In this document: positions 26,256 to 34,693 of the stretch, one piece after another | Layout of the letters: each line of letters begins with the position of its first letter | How positions within the stretch are numbered: position 1 is the stretch's first letter | DNA from: Magnetospirillum sp902729445 | GTDB taxonomy: Bacteria; Pseudomonadota; Alphaproteobacteria; Rhodospirillales; Magnetospirillaceae | Assembly: GCF_902729445.1 (NCBI RefSeq) | Contig: NZ_CACVCE010000034.1 | Span: forward strand, 1 to 64,000 | DNA: 64,000 nt | Reading direction: 5' to 3' | Program-made: the position numbers and the translations under genes | Notes under the pieces: model-generated | Told to the model about the DNA's origin: nothing | What the model saw: only the letters and a program-made list of their open reading frames with translations | Database searches by the model: none

Positions 26256-27020
26256 ATGACCTACTCGTCCCTTTTGCCGGCCCTCGAGGCGGTGGCCCGC
26301 CAGGCCGGCCGCGCCATCCTGGACATCTACGCCCAGGATTTCGCCGTCGAGATGAAGGGGACCAACGACCCGGTCACCGCCGCCGACCGCGAGGCCGAGG
26401 CGGTGATCTTGCCGGTGCTGCGCACCCTGACCCCGGATATTCCCATCGTCGCCGAGGAAGAGGCCGCCGCCGGCCGCATCCCCACCGTCGGCCGGCGCTT
26501 CTGGCTGGTCGATCCGCTGGACGGCACCAAGGAATTCGTCAAGAAGAACGGCGAATTCACCGTCAATATCGGCCTGGTCGAAGATGGCCGCGCGGTGGCC
26601 GGGGTGGTGTTCGCCCCGGTGCTGAACCGGCTGTGGTCGGGCGCCGACGGCGCGGCCTTCGTGGTCGACAAGGACGGTATCCGCCAGCCGGCACGCTGCC
26701 GCAAGGTGCCGGCCAGCGGCGCCGTCGTGCTGGATTCGCGCTCGCACCGGGCTCCGGACCGACTGAACGCCTTCCTGTCCACCCTGGCCCAGCCGGTCAT
26801 GCACAATGCCGGCTCGTCCCTGAAATTCTGCCTGGTCGCCGAAGGCTCGGCCGATTTCTATCCGCGCTTCGGCCCGACCAGCGAGTGGGACACCGCCGCC
26901 GCCCATGCCGTGCTGGCCGCCGCCGGCGGCGAGGTGATCAATTTCGACGATCAAACCCCGCTGGCCTATGGCAAGCCGGGCTTTCGGAACGGCGATTTCC
27001 TGGCACGCGCCAAGGGCTGA
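26256..27020 (+). CDS. cysQ: 3'(2'),5'-bisphosphate nucleotidase CysQ
   Basis: A 254-residue inositol-monophosphatase-fold enzyme that hydrolyses PAP (3'-phosphoadenosine 5'-phosphate), the by-product of sulfate assimilation. Metal-site motifs: NDPVTAADREAE, the EEE of VAEEEAAAG, WLVDPLDGTKEFVKKNGEFT (the extended KEF-(I/V)xxNGEFT loop is CysQ-like) and SEWDTAAAHAVL. The ATG lies 66 nt after the DsrC-like stop on the same strand. A functional link through sulfur metabolism is possible. Confidence 0.92.
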   Translation: MTYSSLLPALEAVARQAGRAILDIYAQDFAVEMKGTNDPVTAADREAEAVILPVLRTLTPDIPIVAEEEAAAGRIPTVGRRFWLVDPLDGTKEFVKKNGEFTVNIGLVEDGRAVAGVVFAPVLNRLWSGADGAAFVVDKDGIRQPARCRKVPASGAVVLDSRSHRAPDRLNAFLSTLAQPVMHNAGSSLKFCLVAEGSADFYPRFGPTSEWDTAAAHAVLAAAGGEVINFDDQTPLAYGKPGFRNGDFLARAKG

Positions 27021-27066
27021 AGCAGACCTCTCCCCATCGGCGGGCAAAGCGGTTATGGTGACCGGC

Positions 27067-28035
27067 ATGAACCCGGTTCCGCTTCCCGCCCTGATCGAGC
27101 CGGCCTGCGCGCTGTCCCTGGCCGAGGCCGGGCGCCTGCTGCGCGAGGGTCGCCTGGTGGCCTTTCCCACCGAGACCGTCTACGGCCTGGGCGCCGACGC
27201 CACCTGCGACCGCGCCGTCGCCGCCATCTTCGAGGCCAAGGGCCGCCCCAGCTTCAACCCGCTGATCGTCCATGTCGCCGAAGCCGCAGACGCCTTGGCG
27301 CTGGTCGAAATCGACGACCGCGCCCGCCTGCTGATGGCCCGCTTCTGGCCCGGACCGCTGACCCTGGTGCTGCCCCGGCGGGCCGGCTCGCCGGTTTCCC
27401 TGCTGGCCAGCGCCGGCCTGGACACCATCGCCGTGCGCATGCCCGACCATCCGGTGGCCCTGGACCTGATCCGCGCCGCCGGCCGGCCGCTGGCGGCGCC
27501 GTCGGCCAACCGCTCAGGCGCGGTCAGCCCGACCCTGGCCCTGCATGTGGTCGATTCGCTGGGCGCCCGGGTGGCGCTGGTGCTGGATGGCGGACCGTGC
27601 CGGGTCGGCGTCGAATCGACCGTGCTGGACCTGTCGACCGCCACCGCCTGCCTGTTGCGCCCGGGCGGCATCGCCGCCGAGGAGATCGAGGCGGTTCTGG
27701 GCTCGCCGCTGGCGCGCGCCGCCATCGACCCCCATGCCCCCAAAAGCCCGGGCATGCTGGAAAGCCATTACGCCCCCGGCCTGCCGGTGCGCCTGAACGC
27801 CGCGACGGCCGAAAAAGACGAAGCGCTGCTGGGCTTCGGCGCGATCGACGGCACCCTGACCCTGTCGGCGGCCGGCGATCTGCAAGAGGCGGCGGCCAAC
27901 CTGTTCGCCATGCTGCGCCTGCTGGATGGCGGCCCGCATCGGGCCATCGCGGTGGCGCCGATCCCGGAACACGGGCTGGGCCTGGCCATCAACGACCGGC
28001 TGCGCCGCGCCGCCGCGCCACGAGGCCAGCCATGA
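27067..28035 (+). CDS. threonylcarbamoyl-AMP synthase (Sua5 type)
   Basis: Makes L-threonylcarbamoyl-AMP from threonine, bicarbonate and ATP, for the t6A37 modification of ANN-decoding tRNAs. It has 322 residues, the long Sua5 form: a YrdC domain (about 1-205, PTETVYGLGADATCD, KGRPSFNPLIVHV, SANRSGAVSPT) followed by a short linker and a C-terminal Sua5 domain (about 240-320, PKSPGMLESHYAP). The ATG at 27067 has GGTGA upstream; an in-frame ATG at 27055 would add four residues. Its stop overlaps the next gene (ATGA). Confidence 0.95.
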   Translation: MNPVPLPALIEPACALSLAEAGRLLREGRLVAFPTETVYGLGADATCDRAVAAIFEAKGRPSFNPLIVHVAEAADALALVEIDDRARLLMARFWPGPLTLVLPRRAGSPVSLLASAGLDTIAVRMPDHPVALDLIRAAGRPLAAPSANRSGAVSPTLALHVVDSLGARVALVLDGGPCRVGVESTVLDLSTATACLLRPGGIAAEEIEAVLGSPLARAAIDPHAPKSPGMLESHYAPGLPVRLNAATAEKDEALLGFGAIDGTLTLSAAGDLQEAAANLFAMLRLLDGGPHRAIAVAPIPEHGLGLAINDRLRRAAAPRGQP

Positions 28036-29429
28036 GCCTGCTCGATCTATTGGCCGCCATCGTCGGCCCGGGCAACCTGTTGCAGACGGCCTCGGACATG
28101 GCCCCCTATCTGGTCGAGGAACGGGGCCTTTACCACGGCAGCGCCGTCGCCGTGGCCCGCCCCGGCACCACCGCCGAGGTGGCCGAACTGGTCAAGGCCT
28201 GCGTCCGGGACAACATCGCCATCGTGCCCCAGGGCGGCAATACCGGCCTGTGCGGTGGGGCGGTGCCGTCGGGTGGCGCCTTGCTTGTCTCGACCGAGCG
28301 GCTGAACCGCATCCGCGCCGTCGATCCGGTCGATTTCACCCTGACCGCCGAGGCCGGCTGCGTGCTGGCATCCTTGCAGGACGCCGCCGCCGAGGTCGGC
28401 TGCCTGTTCCCGCTGTCGCTGGGCGCCGAAGGCTCGTGCCGTATCGGCGGCAACCTGTCGACCAATGCCGGCGGCGTCGGCGTGCTGCGCTATGGCAACA
28501 CCCGCGACCTGGTCCTGGGTCTCGAGGTGGTGCTGCCTGACGGCCAGGTGTGGAACGGCTTGCGCGCACTTCGGAAGGACAATACCGGCTACGACCTCAA
28601 GCATCTGTTCGTCGGCGCCGAGGGCACGCTGGGCATCATCACCGCCTGCGTGGTCAAGTTGTTCCCCGCCCCGCGCGAGACCGCCACCGCCCTGGTCGCC
28701 CTGCCCGACCCGGCGGCCGCCCTGGCCATTCTGGCTGCCGCCCGGCGCGCCTCGGGCGATGCGGTGACCGCTTGCGAACTGGTGCCCAGGATCGGCCTGG
28801 AGATCGGCATCGCCCACGTCCCCGGCGTGCGCGACCCGTTCGACGCCCCCCATCCGTGGGTCCTGCTGGTCGAGCTGTCCTCATCCAGGCCCGGCGGATT
28901 GAAGGACGCCCTGGAATCGGTTCTGGCCGAGGCCCTGGAGAACGGCACCGCCGCCGACGCCGTGCTGGCCCAATCGGAAGATCAGCGGCGCGCCCTGTGG
29001 AAGATCCGCGAAGGCGTGCCCGAGGCCCAGAAGAAGGAAGGCGGCTCGATCAAGCACGACGTGGCGGTCGCCACCAGCCGGGTTCCCGAGATGATCGCGC
29101 GGTGCACGCCCGCGGTCGAAGCGGCCCTGCCGGGCGTGCGGGTGGTCGCCTTCGGCCATATCGGCGACGGCAACATCCATTTCAACCTGAGCCAGCCGGT
29201 CGGCGCCGACAAGGCGTGGTTCATCGCCCAATGGGAGCGCATGAATCGCATCGTCCACGACATCGTCGCCGACATGGGCGGATCGGTGTCGGCCGAGCAC
29301 GGCATCGGCCTGCTGAAGCGGCACGAAATGGCCCGCTACAAGTCGGCGACCGAACTGGATCTGATGCGCAGGATCAAGACCGCCATTGATCCTGACGGGC
29401 GAATGAACCCCGGCAAGATCCTCCCTTAG
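28032..29429 (+). CDS. FAD-binding 2-hydroxyacid dehydrogenase (GlcD/D2HGDH-like)
   Basis: A 465-residue FAD-linked oxidase of the VAO/PCMH type. The FAD domain (about 35-215) has IVPQGGNTGLCGGAVPSGG and LGAEGSCRIGGNLSTNAGG. The C-terminal domain has GHIGDGNIHFNLSQP (catalytic/metal His) and SAEHGIGLLKRHEM. Relatives oxidise D-lactate, glycolate or D-2-hydroxyglutarate and pass electrons to quinone or ETF; the last substrate fits best by overall pattern, but this is not certain. The ATG overlaps the Sua5 stop. It ends 60 bp before a strong palindrome at 29489. Confidence 0.93.
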   Translation: MSLLDLLAAIVGPGNLLQTASDMAPYLVEERGLYHGSAVAVARPGTTAEVAELVKACVRDNIAIVPQGGNTGLCGGAVPSGGALLVSTERLNRIRAVDPVDFTLTAEAGCVLASLQDAAAEVGCLFPLSLGAEGSCRIGGNLSTNAGGVGVLRYGNTRDLVLGLEVVLPDGQVWNGLRALRKDNTGYDLKHLFVGAEGTLGIITACVVKLFPAPRETATALVALPDPAAALAILAAARRASGDAVTACELVPRIGLEIGIAHVPGVRDPFDAPHPWVLLVELSSSRPGGLKDALESVLAEALENGTAADAVLAQSEDQRRALWKIREGVPEAQKKEGGSIKHDVAVATSRVPEMIARCTPAVEAALPGVRVVAFGHIGDGNIHFNLSQPVGADKAWFIAQWERMNRIVHDIVADMGGSVSAEHGIGLLKRHEMARYKSATELDLMRRIKTAIDPDGRMNPGKILP

Positions 29430-29488
29430 TCCTCTCATACCGAAGATGAATGCCATCTACGCCTTGACCGGGCCGGTGCGTATCTGCG

Positions 29489-29516
29489 TTAAATAGGTAT
29501 TCCGGTACCTATTTAA
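29489..29516. promoter_or_regulatory. 11-bp inverted repeat ahead of the Cache/MCP genes
   Basis: TTAAATAGGTA (29489-29499) and TACCTATTTAA (29506-29516) are exact inverted arms with a 6-bp spacer. The region is markedly AT-rich against the genome. A TTGACC at 29464-29469 lies 19 bp before TTAAAT, so the left arm may cover a -10 element, as a repressor operator would. The AGGAGG of the next gene is at 29541-29546. Confidence 0.6.
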
Positions 29517-29552
29517 TCAAATACTAAAGTAAGAGCTCACAGGAGGCCATCT

Positions 29553-30014
29553 ATGTCCAAAGCTTTTCTGCGTATCGCCACCTTGGCGGTCGGCGCCCTG
29601 ATCGTCCAACCGGCCCTGGCCCAGGAGCATGGTACCGCCGACGAAGCGGTCGCGCTGGTCAAGAAGGCCACCGCCCATTACAGCTCGGCCGGCCCGGAAA
29701 AGGCCTGCACCGCCTTCGCCGACCCGAATGGCGGCTTCCAGTCGAAGGACCTTTACGTCTTCGTCCAGAAGCTCGACGGAATCATGATCTGCCATGCCAA
29801 GAATCCCGGACTGAACACCAAGGACCTGAAGACCCTGAAGGATTCCGACGGCACCGAATTCGTCGCCGCCATGATGAAGGTCGCCTCGGAAAAGGGCGCC
29901 GGCTGGGTCGATTACAAGTGGGTCAACGCCCAGTCCAAGAAGATCGAGCCCAAATCCACCTATGTCCAGAAGTCGGGCGATGTCTTCATCGGCGCCGGCA
30001 TCTACAAGCCCTAA
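29553..30014 (+). CDS. stand-alone periplasmic Cache-domain protein
   Basis: A 153-residue exported protein: signal peptide (VQPALAQ, cut about residue 23), then one single-Cache (sCache_2-like) domain (DEAVALVKKATAHYSS, KDLYVFVQKLDGIMICHAK, MMKVASEKGAGWVDYKWVN, KSTYVQKSGDVFIGAGIY). There is no membrane anchor or signalling domain. Cache domains bind small metabolites, so this looks like a free periplasmic ligand binder. AGGAGG precedes the ATG by 6 nt. It sits 25 nt before a chemoreceptor gene and is probably co-transcribed with it, suggesting it presents a ligand to that receptor. Confidence 0.9.
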   Translation: MSKAFLRIATLAVGALIVQPALAQEHGTADEAVALVKKATAHYSSAGPEKACTAFADPNGGFQSKDLYVFVQKLDGIMICHAKNPGLNTKDLKTLKDSDGTEFVAAMMKVASEKGAGWVDYKWVNAQSKKIEPKSTYVQKSGDVFIGAGIYKP

Positions 30015-30039
30015 GGCATTCGGTCAGGAGCCGCCCCTC

Positions 30040-31737
30040 ATGCTCGCCAACCGCCTCGCCAACACGCGCATCGCCGTCAAGGTGTTGTTCGCGCCTCTGA
30101 TCCTGTTCGCCAGCATGCTGGTCCTGGCCGTCATCTTCCAGGTCGGCCTGACCCGCGAAACGGCGGCCCTGACCGAATTGCACGACGTCTCGTTCGCCAA
30201 CAACCGTTTCGTCTCGAAGATCGAGACGGTCAGCACCCGCGTTCAGTCCAACACCTACCGCTTGTTGGGCTGGACCAATGCAGGCATCGACAAGGCCAAG
30301 ATCAAGACGCTGGAAGAGCGGATCAAGGCCGACATCGCCATGCTGGGCACCGAGACCCGCGACTTCGCCGCCAAGATGCCCGAAGGCGACGAGGGCACCA
30401 TGATGAAGGCGGTGGCGATGGCCGTGCAGGAATACGGCCGTTCGGCGGGCGAGGTGGTCGAGATGGCCGGTATCGACGCCACCACCGGCCTGATCCTGAT
30501 GACCTCGACCGAACAGACCTTCGACCGCCTGCAAGGCGGCATCCGCAGGCTGGCCGAGGTGACCGACGCCAAGACCGGCGAGGTCTACGCCAAGGCCCAG
30601 GACACCGCGGCTGCGGCCCAACTGCAGTTCTACGGCACCTTCGGCTTCTTCGCGGTTCTGGGCATCGTCGTCGTCATCATCACCGGCCGGCTGATCGCCC
30701 GGCCGGTGCACGAGATGACCTCGGTGATGGAACGCCTGTCGCGCGGCGACACTTCGGTCGAGGTGCCGTCGCTGGGCCAGACCGACGAAATCGGCGAGAT
30801 GGCCCAGGCCGTCGCCGTGTTTCGCGACAATATCGAGCGGACCAATCGGCTGGAGCAGGAAAAGCAGGCGGCGGCCGCCGCCAGCGCCGAGCGCGCCCAA
30901 CGGCGCGAGAAGCTGACCGAAGGCTTCAACGAGGCGATGGAGCACGTCCTGGAGACGGTGATGGAAACCGTGCGCCAGGTCCACACCAACTCGGACGGCC
31001 TGCAAAACACCGCCAGCCGGGCCAGCGAACAGGGCGCCGCCGTCGCCCAGGCGGCCGAACAGGCCGCGGCCAACGTCGAGACCGTCGCCGTCGCCGCCGA
31101 GCAATTGGGCTCGTCGGTCCAGGAAATCGCCCGGCAGATCACCACCACCGTCGAAGCCACGGCGGAAGCGGTGGAAGGGGCCAAGAACGCCAACGCCACC
31201 ATGTCCAGCCTGGACGAAAGTGCCAAGCGCATCGGCGAGGTGGTCAGCCTGATCAACACCATCGCCAGCCAGACCAACCTGTTGGCCCTGAATGCCACCA
31301 TCGAGGCGGCCCGCGCCGGCGAGGCCGGCAAGGGCTTCGCCGTGGTCGCCAACGAGGTGAAAAGCCTGGCCAATCAGACCTCGAAGGCGACGCAGGAGAT
31401 TTCCGCCCAGATCAGCGCCGTTCAGTCGGCCACCCATGATGCGGTGTCCATCATCCGCGCCGTCGGCGACACCATCGACAAGGTCAGCGGCATCGTCGCC
31501 TCGATCGCGTCGGCGGTCGAGGAACAATCGGCCGCCACCCAGGAAATCGTGCGCAGCGTCCAGCAGGCCTCGGACGGAACCGGCGAAATCACCCGCAACA
31601 TCGCCGACGTGTCGCGGGCGGCGGGCGAAACCGGCTCGATGGCCCAGAGCATGTTCCTGGCCGCCAACGATCTGCTGAGCGAGGCCGAAACCTTGCGGAC
31701 CGAAGTGGGGTCCTTCCTGACCGGCATGCGGCAGTGA
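30040..31737 (+). CDS. methyl-accepting chemotaxis protein
   Basis: A 565-residue chemoreceptor: TM1 about 14-36, periplasmic helical domain about 37-196 (four-helix-bundle type), TM2 about 197-219, HAMP about 219-272 (PVHEMTSVMERLSRGDTSVE, DEIGEMAQAVAVFRDN), then a long signalling coiled coil. The hairpin tip SQTNLLALNATIEAARAGEA and GKGFAVVANEVKSLANQ are the highly conserved CheA/CheW contact region. It has no C-terminal pentapeptide for CheR docking. AGGAG lies before the ATG. The gene before it encodes a free Cache protein. Confidence 0.96.
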   Translation: MLANRLANTRIAVKVLFAPLILFASMLVLAVIFQVGLTRETAALTELHDVSFANNRFVSKIETVSTRVQSNTYRLLGWTNAGIDKAKIKTLEERIKADIAMLGTETRDFAAKMPEGDEGTMMKAVAMAVQEYGRSAGEVVEMAGIDATTGLILMTSTEQTFDRLQGGIRRLAEVTDAKTGEVYAKAQDTAAAAQLQFYGTFGFFAVLGIVVVIITGRLIARPVHEMTSVMERLSRGDTSVEVPSLGQTDEIGEMAQAVAVFRDNIERTNRLEQEKQAAAAASAERAQRREKLTEGFNEAMEHVLETVMETVRQVHTNSDGLQNTASRASEQGAAVAQAAEQAAANVETVAVAAEQLGSSVQEIARQITTTVEATAEAVEGAKNANATMSSLDESAKRIGEVVSLINTIASQTNLLALNATIEAARAGEAGKGFAVVANEVKSLANQTSKATQEISAQISAVQSATHDAVSIIRAVGDTIDKVSGIVASIASAVEEQSAATQEIVRSVQQASDGTGEITRNIADVSRAAGETGSMAQSMFLAANDLLSEAETLRTEVGSFLTGMRQ

Positions 31738-31749
31738 CGTCTGGGGCTT

Positions 31750-31810
31750 GATTGCCGCCCACACCATCCCAACTTCAGTATGGGGCGAGGGAGGTGTCGC
31801 GGCGGCAATC
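31750..31810. repeat. long interrupted hairpin between MCP and kinase genes
   Basis: GATTGCCGCC (31750-31759) pairs exactly with GGCGGCAATC (31801-31810), and ACACC (31761-31765) with GGTGT (31793-31797), with a loop of about 27 nt. It starts 12 nt after the MCP stop and ends 15 nt before the kinase start. It has no T-run; it may separate expression of the two genes or stabilise the MCP transcript. Confidence 0.5.
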
Positions 31811-31825
31811 GGCGGAGAGTGATCC

Positions 31826-33502
31826 ATGGTGCGTTTGGTCCATCACCAACTGACCATGGCCATGGTTGCGGCCGTTACCATGGCGCTGGCCTATGGCGGC
31901 GCCATCGTGGTCTCGGACTACACAGCTCGTCGCGACAGCCTGCAAAGCCAGATCGAGCAAATCGCCCAGGACCACCAAAAGGCCGCCGAGGATTTCATCG
32001 CCGGCTATCGGTTGGTCCTGATCGCCATCGCTGAAACCGATTGCGTCAAGACTCGGGATGGAACGTCCTGCGGGGCCTTGTTCGCCCGGTTGAACCAGCG
32101 TTTCCCGGCCGCGGTCAACTTCGCCGCCACCGATTCCGCCGGAATATTCGTGGCCAGCGGCAAACCCTTCCCCGGCGGCAAACCCACGAATATCTCGCAG
32201 GCGCCGTTCTTCATCAATCTCGCCACCAAGGGAAGTCTGTTCGAGGTCATGGACCCGCATACCGGCCCGGTCAGCGGCCAGGTGGTGACCGGACTGGCGA
32301 TCCCGTTGCGCGACACATCCGGCCAGTTTTCCGGCATACTCGGCCTGTCGCTGGAATTCGCCGAACTCGACGATCGGTGGCGGCAATTGCCCGGGCCGAA
32401 GGACATGCCGGCCCTGGTGTTCGATCGCGCCGGGCGCCTGATCCATTCCAGCCCGGCCGCTGCGGCCGTTCCGGCATTGCCGCGCGACGCCAGTCCGGCT
32501 TTCGTGGACAGTCTGAGCAGCGCGTCGGGACTTGCCACCCTGGCCGGCCGCCAGTGGCAATATCACCGCGAAACCATCGCCAGCGCCGGCTGGACGGTGC
32601 TGGCGATGCATCCCGCGCCCTACGGCATCCTGGAATATCTGCACGACACGCCGCTCTTGTTCCAATTGTTGCCGCCGGCGGTGGTGCTGGCGCTGGTCGG
32701 CTTGTGGCTGGCCGCACGTGAATTCCGTCATCTGGTCGGCCTTGAGCACGCGGTCGAGTCGCGGACCCGGGAGCTGAGCGAGGCCAACATGCGCCTGGCG
32801 CGCTCGGCCCAGGAATTGGAAACGCTGACCTGGGTCGCCTCGCATGATCTGCGCGAGCCGTCGCGAGCGGTGGCCACCTATGTCTCGATGCTGGAACGCC
32901 GCTATGGCGGGCAGTTGGACGATGACGGCCGCGCCTTCATCGGCTTTGCCCGCGACGGCGCCAAGCGGATGAACGAACTGGTCCTGGCGTTGCTGGATTA
33001 CACCCGCATTTCACGAATAGACGACCCGCTAGGGCAGATCCGACCTGAACAGACGATCAATCGCGTCGTCGGGGATCTGGCCCCCCTGGTCGAAGGGCTT
33101 CACGCCGAAATCACCATCGACCACCCCTTGCCGGTGCTCAACATCCGCGATGGCCACCTCGACATCTTGTTCAGGCAGATGATCGAGAACGCGCTGCGCC
33201 ACCACCATCCCGACCGTCGCCCCTCGATCCACATCGGCTGCGACGGAACCGGCCCCGACGCCGAGTTCTGGGTTTGCGACAATGGCAAGGGCATCGCCCC
33301 CGAATATCGCGAGAAGGTCTTCACCATGTTCCAGCGCCTGGACCCGCTGTCGGTCCCCGAGGGCACCGGTATCGGCCTGACCTTGTGTACTCGGGTGATC
33401 GATCATTATGGCGGCCGCGTGCACATCTCGGACTCGCCGCAGGGCGGGTGCTGCTTCCGCTTCACCTTGCCGCTGGCGGCACGAAAGCAAGCCGTCTCGT
33501 AG
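31826..33502 (+). CDS. membrane sensor histidine kinase with periplasmic Cache-like domain
   Basis: A 558-residue kinase: TM about 10-32, periplasmic Cache-type sensor about 35-270 (ATDSAGIFVASGKPF, TGPVSGQVVTGLAIP, YHRETIASAGWTVLAMHP), TM about 275-297, coiled coil, HisKA with His340 in WVASHDLREPSRA, then HATPase (MIENALRHHHPDRRP, CDNGKGIAPEYREKVFTMF, GTGIGLTLCTRVIDHYGG). The ASHDL(R/Q)EP H-box is that of phytochrome-related kinases, whose partners are Rcp1-like receivers such as 24232-24678. No receiver gene is adjacent. Confidence 0.93.
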   Translation: MVRLVHHQLTMAMVAAVTMALAYGGAIVVSDYTARRDSLQSQIEQIAQDHQKAAEDFIAGYRLVLIAIAETDCVKTRDGTSCGALFARLNQRFPAAVNFAATDSAGIFVASGKPFPGGKPTNISQAPFFINLATKGSLFEVMDPHTGPVSGQVVTGLAIPLRDTSGQFSGILGLSLEFAELDDRWRQLPGPKDMPALVFDRAGRLIHSSPAAAAVPALPRDASPAFVDSLSSASGLATLAGRQWQYHRETIASAGWTVLAMHPAPYGILEYLHDTPLLFQLLPPAVVLALVGLWLAAREFRHLVGLEHAVESRTRELSEANMRLARSAQELETLTWVASHDLREPSRAVATYVSMLERRYGGQLDDDGRAFIGFARDGAKRMNELVLALLDYTRISRIDDPLGQIRPEQTINRVVGDLAPLVEGLHAEITIDHPLPVLNIRDGHLDILFRQMIENALRHHHPDRRPSIHIGCDGTGPDAEFWVCDNGKGIAPEYREKVFTMFQRLDPLSVPEGTGIGLTLCTRVIDHYGGRVHISDSPQGGCCFRFTLPLAARKQAVS

Positions 33503-33548
33503 GATTCCCTTTGGCCGCCGGGCGAAGGCCTGTCTATAATCCGCCGCC

Positions 33549-34676
33549 ATGACGGGGATCACGCGATACATACTGCGGCAGCTCGGGGTGGGGATGATCT
33601 TCGTCTCCCTGGCCCTGTCGTGCGTGCTGTGGCTGACCCAGTCGCTGCGCTTCATCGAATTGATCGTCACCAAGGGCATTTCGGCCTCGACCTTCTTGAA
33701 GTTGACCATGATGCTGATGCCCACCTTCCTGGTGGTCATCTTGCCGATTTCCCTTTTCGCAGTGGCGCTTTTCACCTACAACAAGCTCAATTCCGACCGC
33801 GAATTGGTGGTGTTGCGCTCGGCCGGGGTGTCCAACTGGGCTTTGGCACAGCCGACCTTGCTGCTGGCCGGGGTGACGACAGCGGTCGGGCTGGCATTGT
33901 CGCTGTGGATCATCCCCGCCTCGGTCCAGCACTTCCGCGAATTGCAATGGTCGATCCGCAACGACATTACCAATGTGTTGCTGCAGGAAGGGGCGTTCAA
34001 CAAGTTCGGGGACGGCCTGACCGTTTATGTCGGGGCGCGCAGCCCCGATGGCGAGCTTTTGGGGATCTTGGTGCACGACAAGCGTAATCCCGACAAGCCG
34101 ATGACCATGATGGCCGAACGCGGCGCCCTGATCTTCACCGAGTCCGGCCCGCGCGTGCTGATGGTCAATGGCAACCGGCAAAGCCTGCCGCGTGGAACCG
34201 GACAATTGTCGGTGCTGCATTTCGATTCCTATACCGTCGATCTGGCCACGGCGACCGGCAAGGGCGGCGACCGCTACCGCGACGCCCGCGAGCGCTCGAT
34301 CGCCGAATTGCTGACGGTCAACGAGTCCGAACTGGGCCGGTCCGAGTACCGCCGCGCCAAGGTCGAGCTGCACCAGCGTTTTTCCTCGCCATTCTACAAT
34401 CTGGGCTTCGCGGTGATCGCCCTGGCCTGCCTGCTGGGCGCCGGCTTCGACCGCCGCGGCCAGACGCCGGCGATCCTGACCGCGGTCGGCTTGATGATCG
34501 CCGCCCAGGCCATGGCCTTGGGCGTGGCCAATCTGGCGACCTCGTCGCTTGCCTTCATTCCCTTGCTGTATGTCGCGGCCGCCATTCCCATCGCCGGCGG
34601 CCTGTGGTTCATCCAACACCCGACGGGCCGGCCCCGTCGGCGCAGGATCGGCGGTTTCGCCGGTCTTGCCGGTTGA
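33549..34676 (+). CDS. lptF: LPS export permease LptF
   Basis: A 375-residue inner-membrane permease of the LptBFGC complex that extracts lipopolysaccharide. Three membrane helices (SLALSCVLWLTQSLRFI, MMLMPTFLVVILPISLFAVA, LLLAGVTTAVGLALSLWII) are followed by a periplasmic beta-jellyroll (about 130-265) and three more helices. RELVVLRSAGVS is the LptB-coupling segment shared by LptF/LptG. It is followed directly by lptD; the usual neighbour lptG is not here. It heads the run lptF-lptD-surA-pdxA-rsmA. Confidence 0.93.
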   Translation: MTGITRYILRQLGVGMIFVSLALSCVLWLTQSLRFIELIVTKGISASTFLKLTMMLMPTFLVVILPISLFAVALFTYNKLNSDRELVVLRSAGVSNWALAQPTLLLAGVTTAVGLALSLWIIPASVQHFRELQWSIRNDITNVLLQEGAFNKFGDGLTVYVGARSPDGELLGILVHDKRNPDKPMTMMAERGALIFTESGPRVLMVNGNRQSLPRGTGQLSVLHFDSYTVDLATATGKGGDRYRDARERSIAELLTVNESELGRSEYRRAKVELHQRFSSPFYNLGFAVIALACLLGAGFDRRGQTPAILTAVGLMIAAQAMALGVANLATSSLAFIPLLYVAAAIPIAGGLWFIQHPTGRPRRRRIGGFAGLAG

Positions 34677-34693
34677 TCCGCGAGGCCTTGCCG

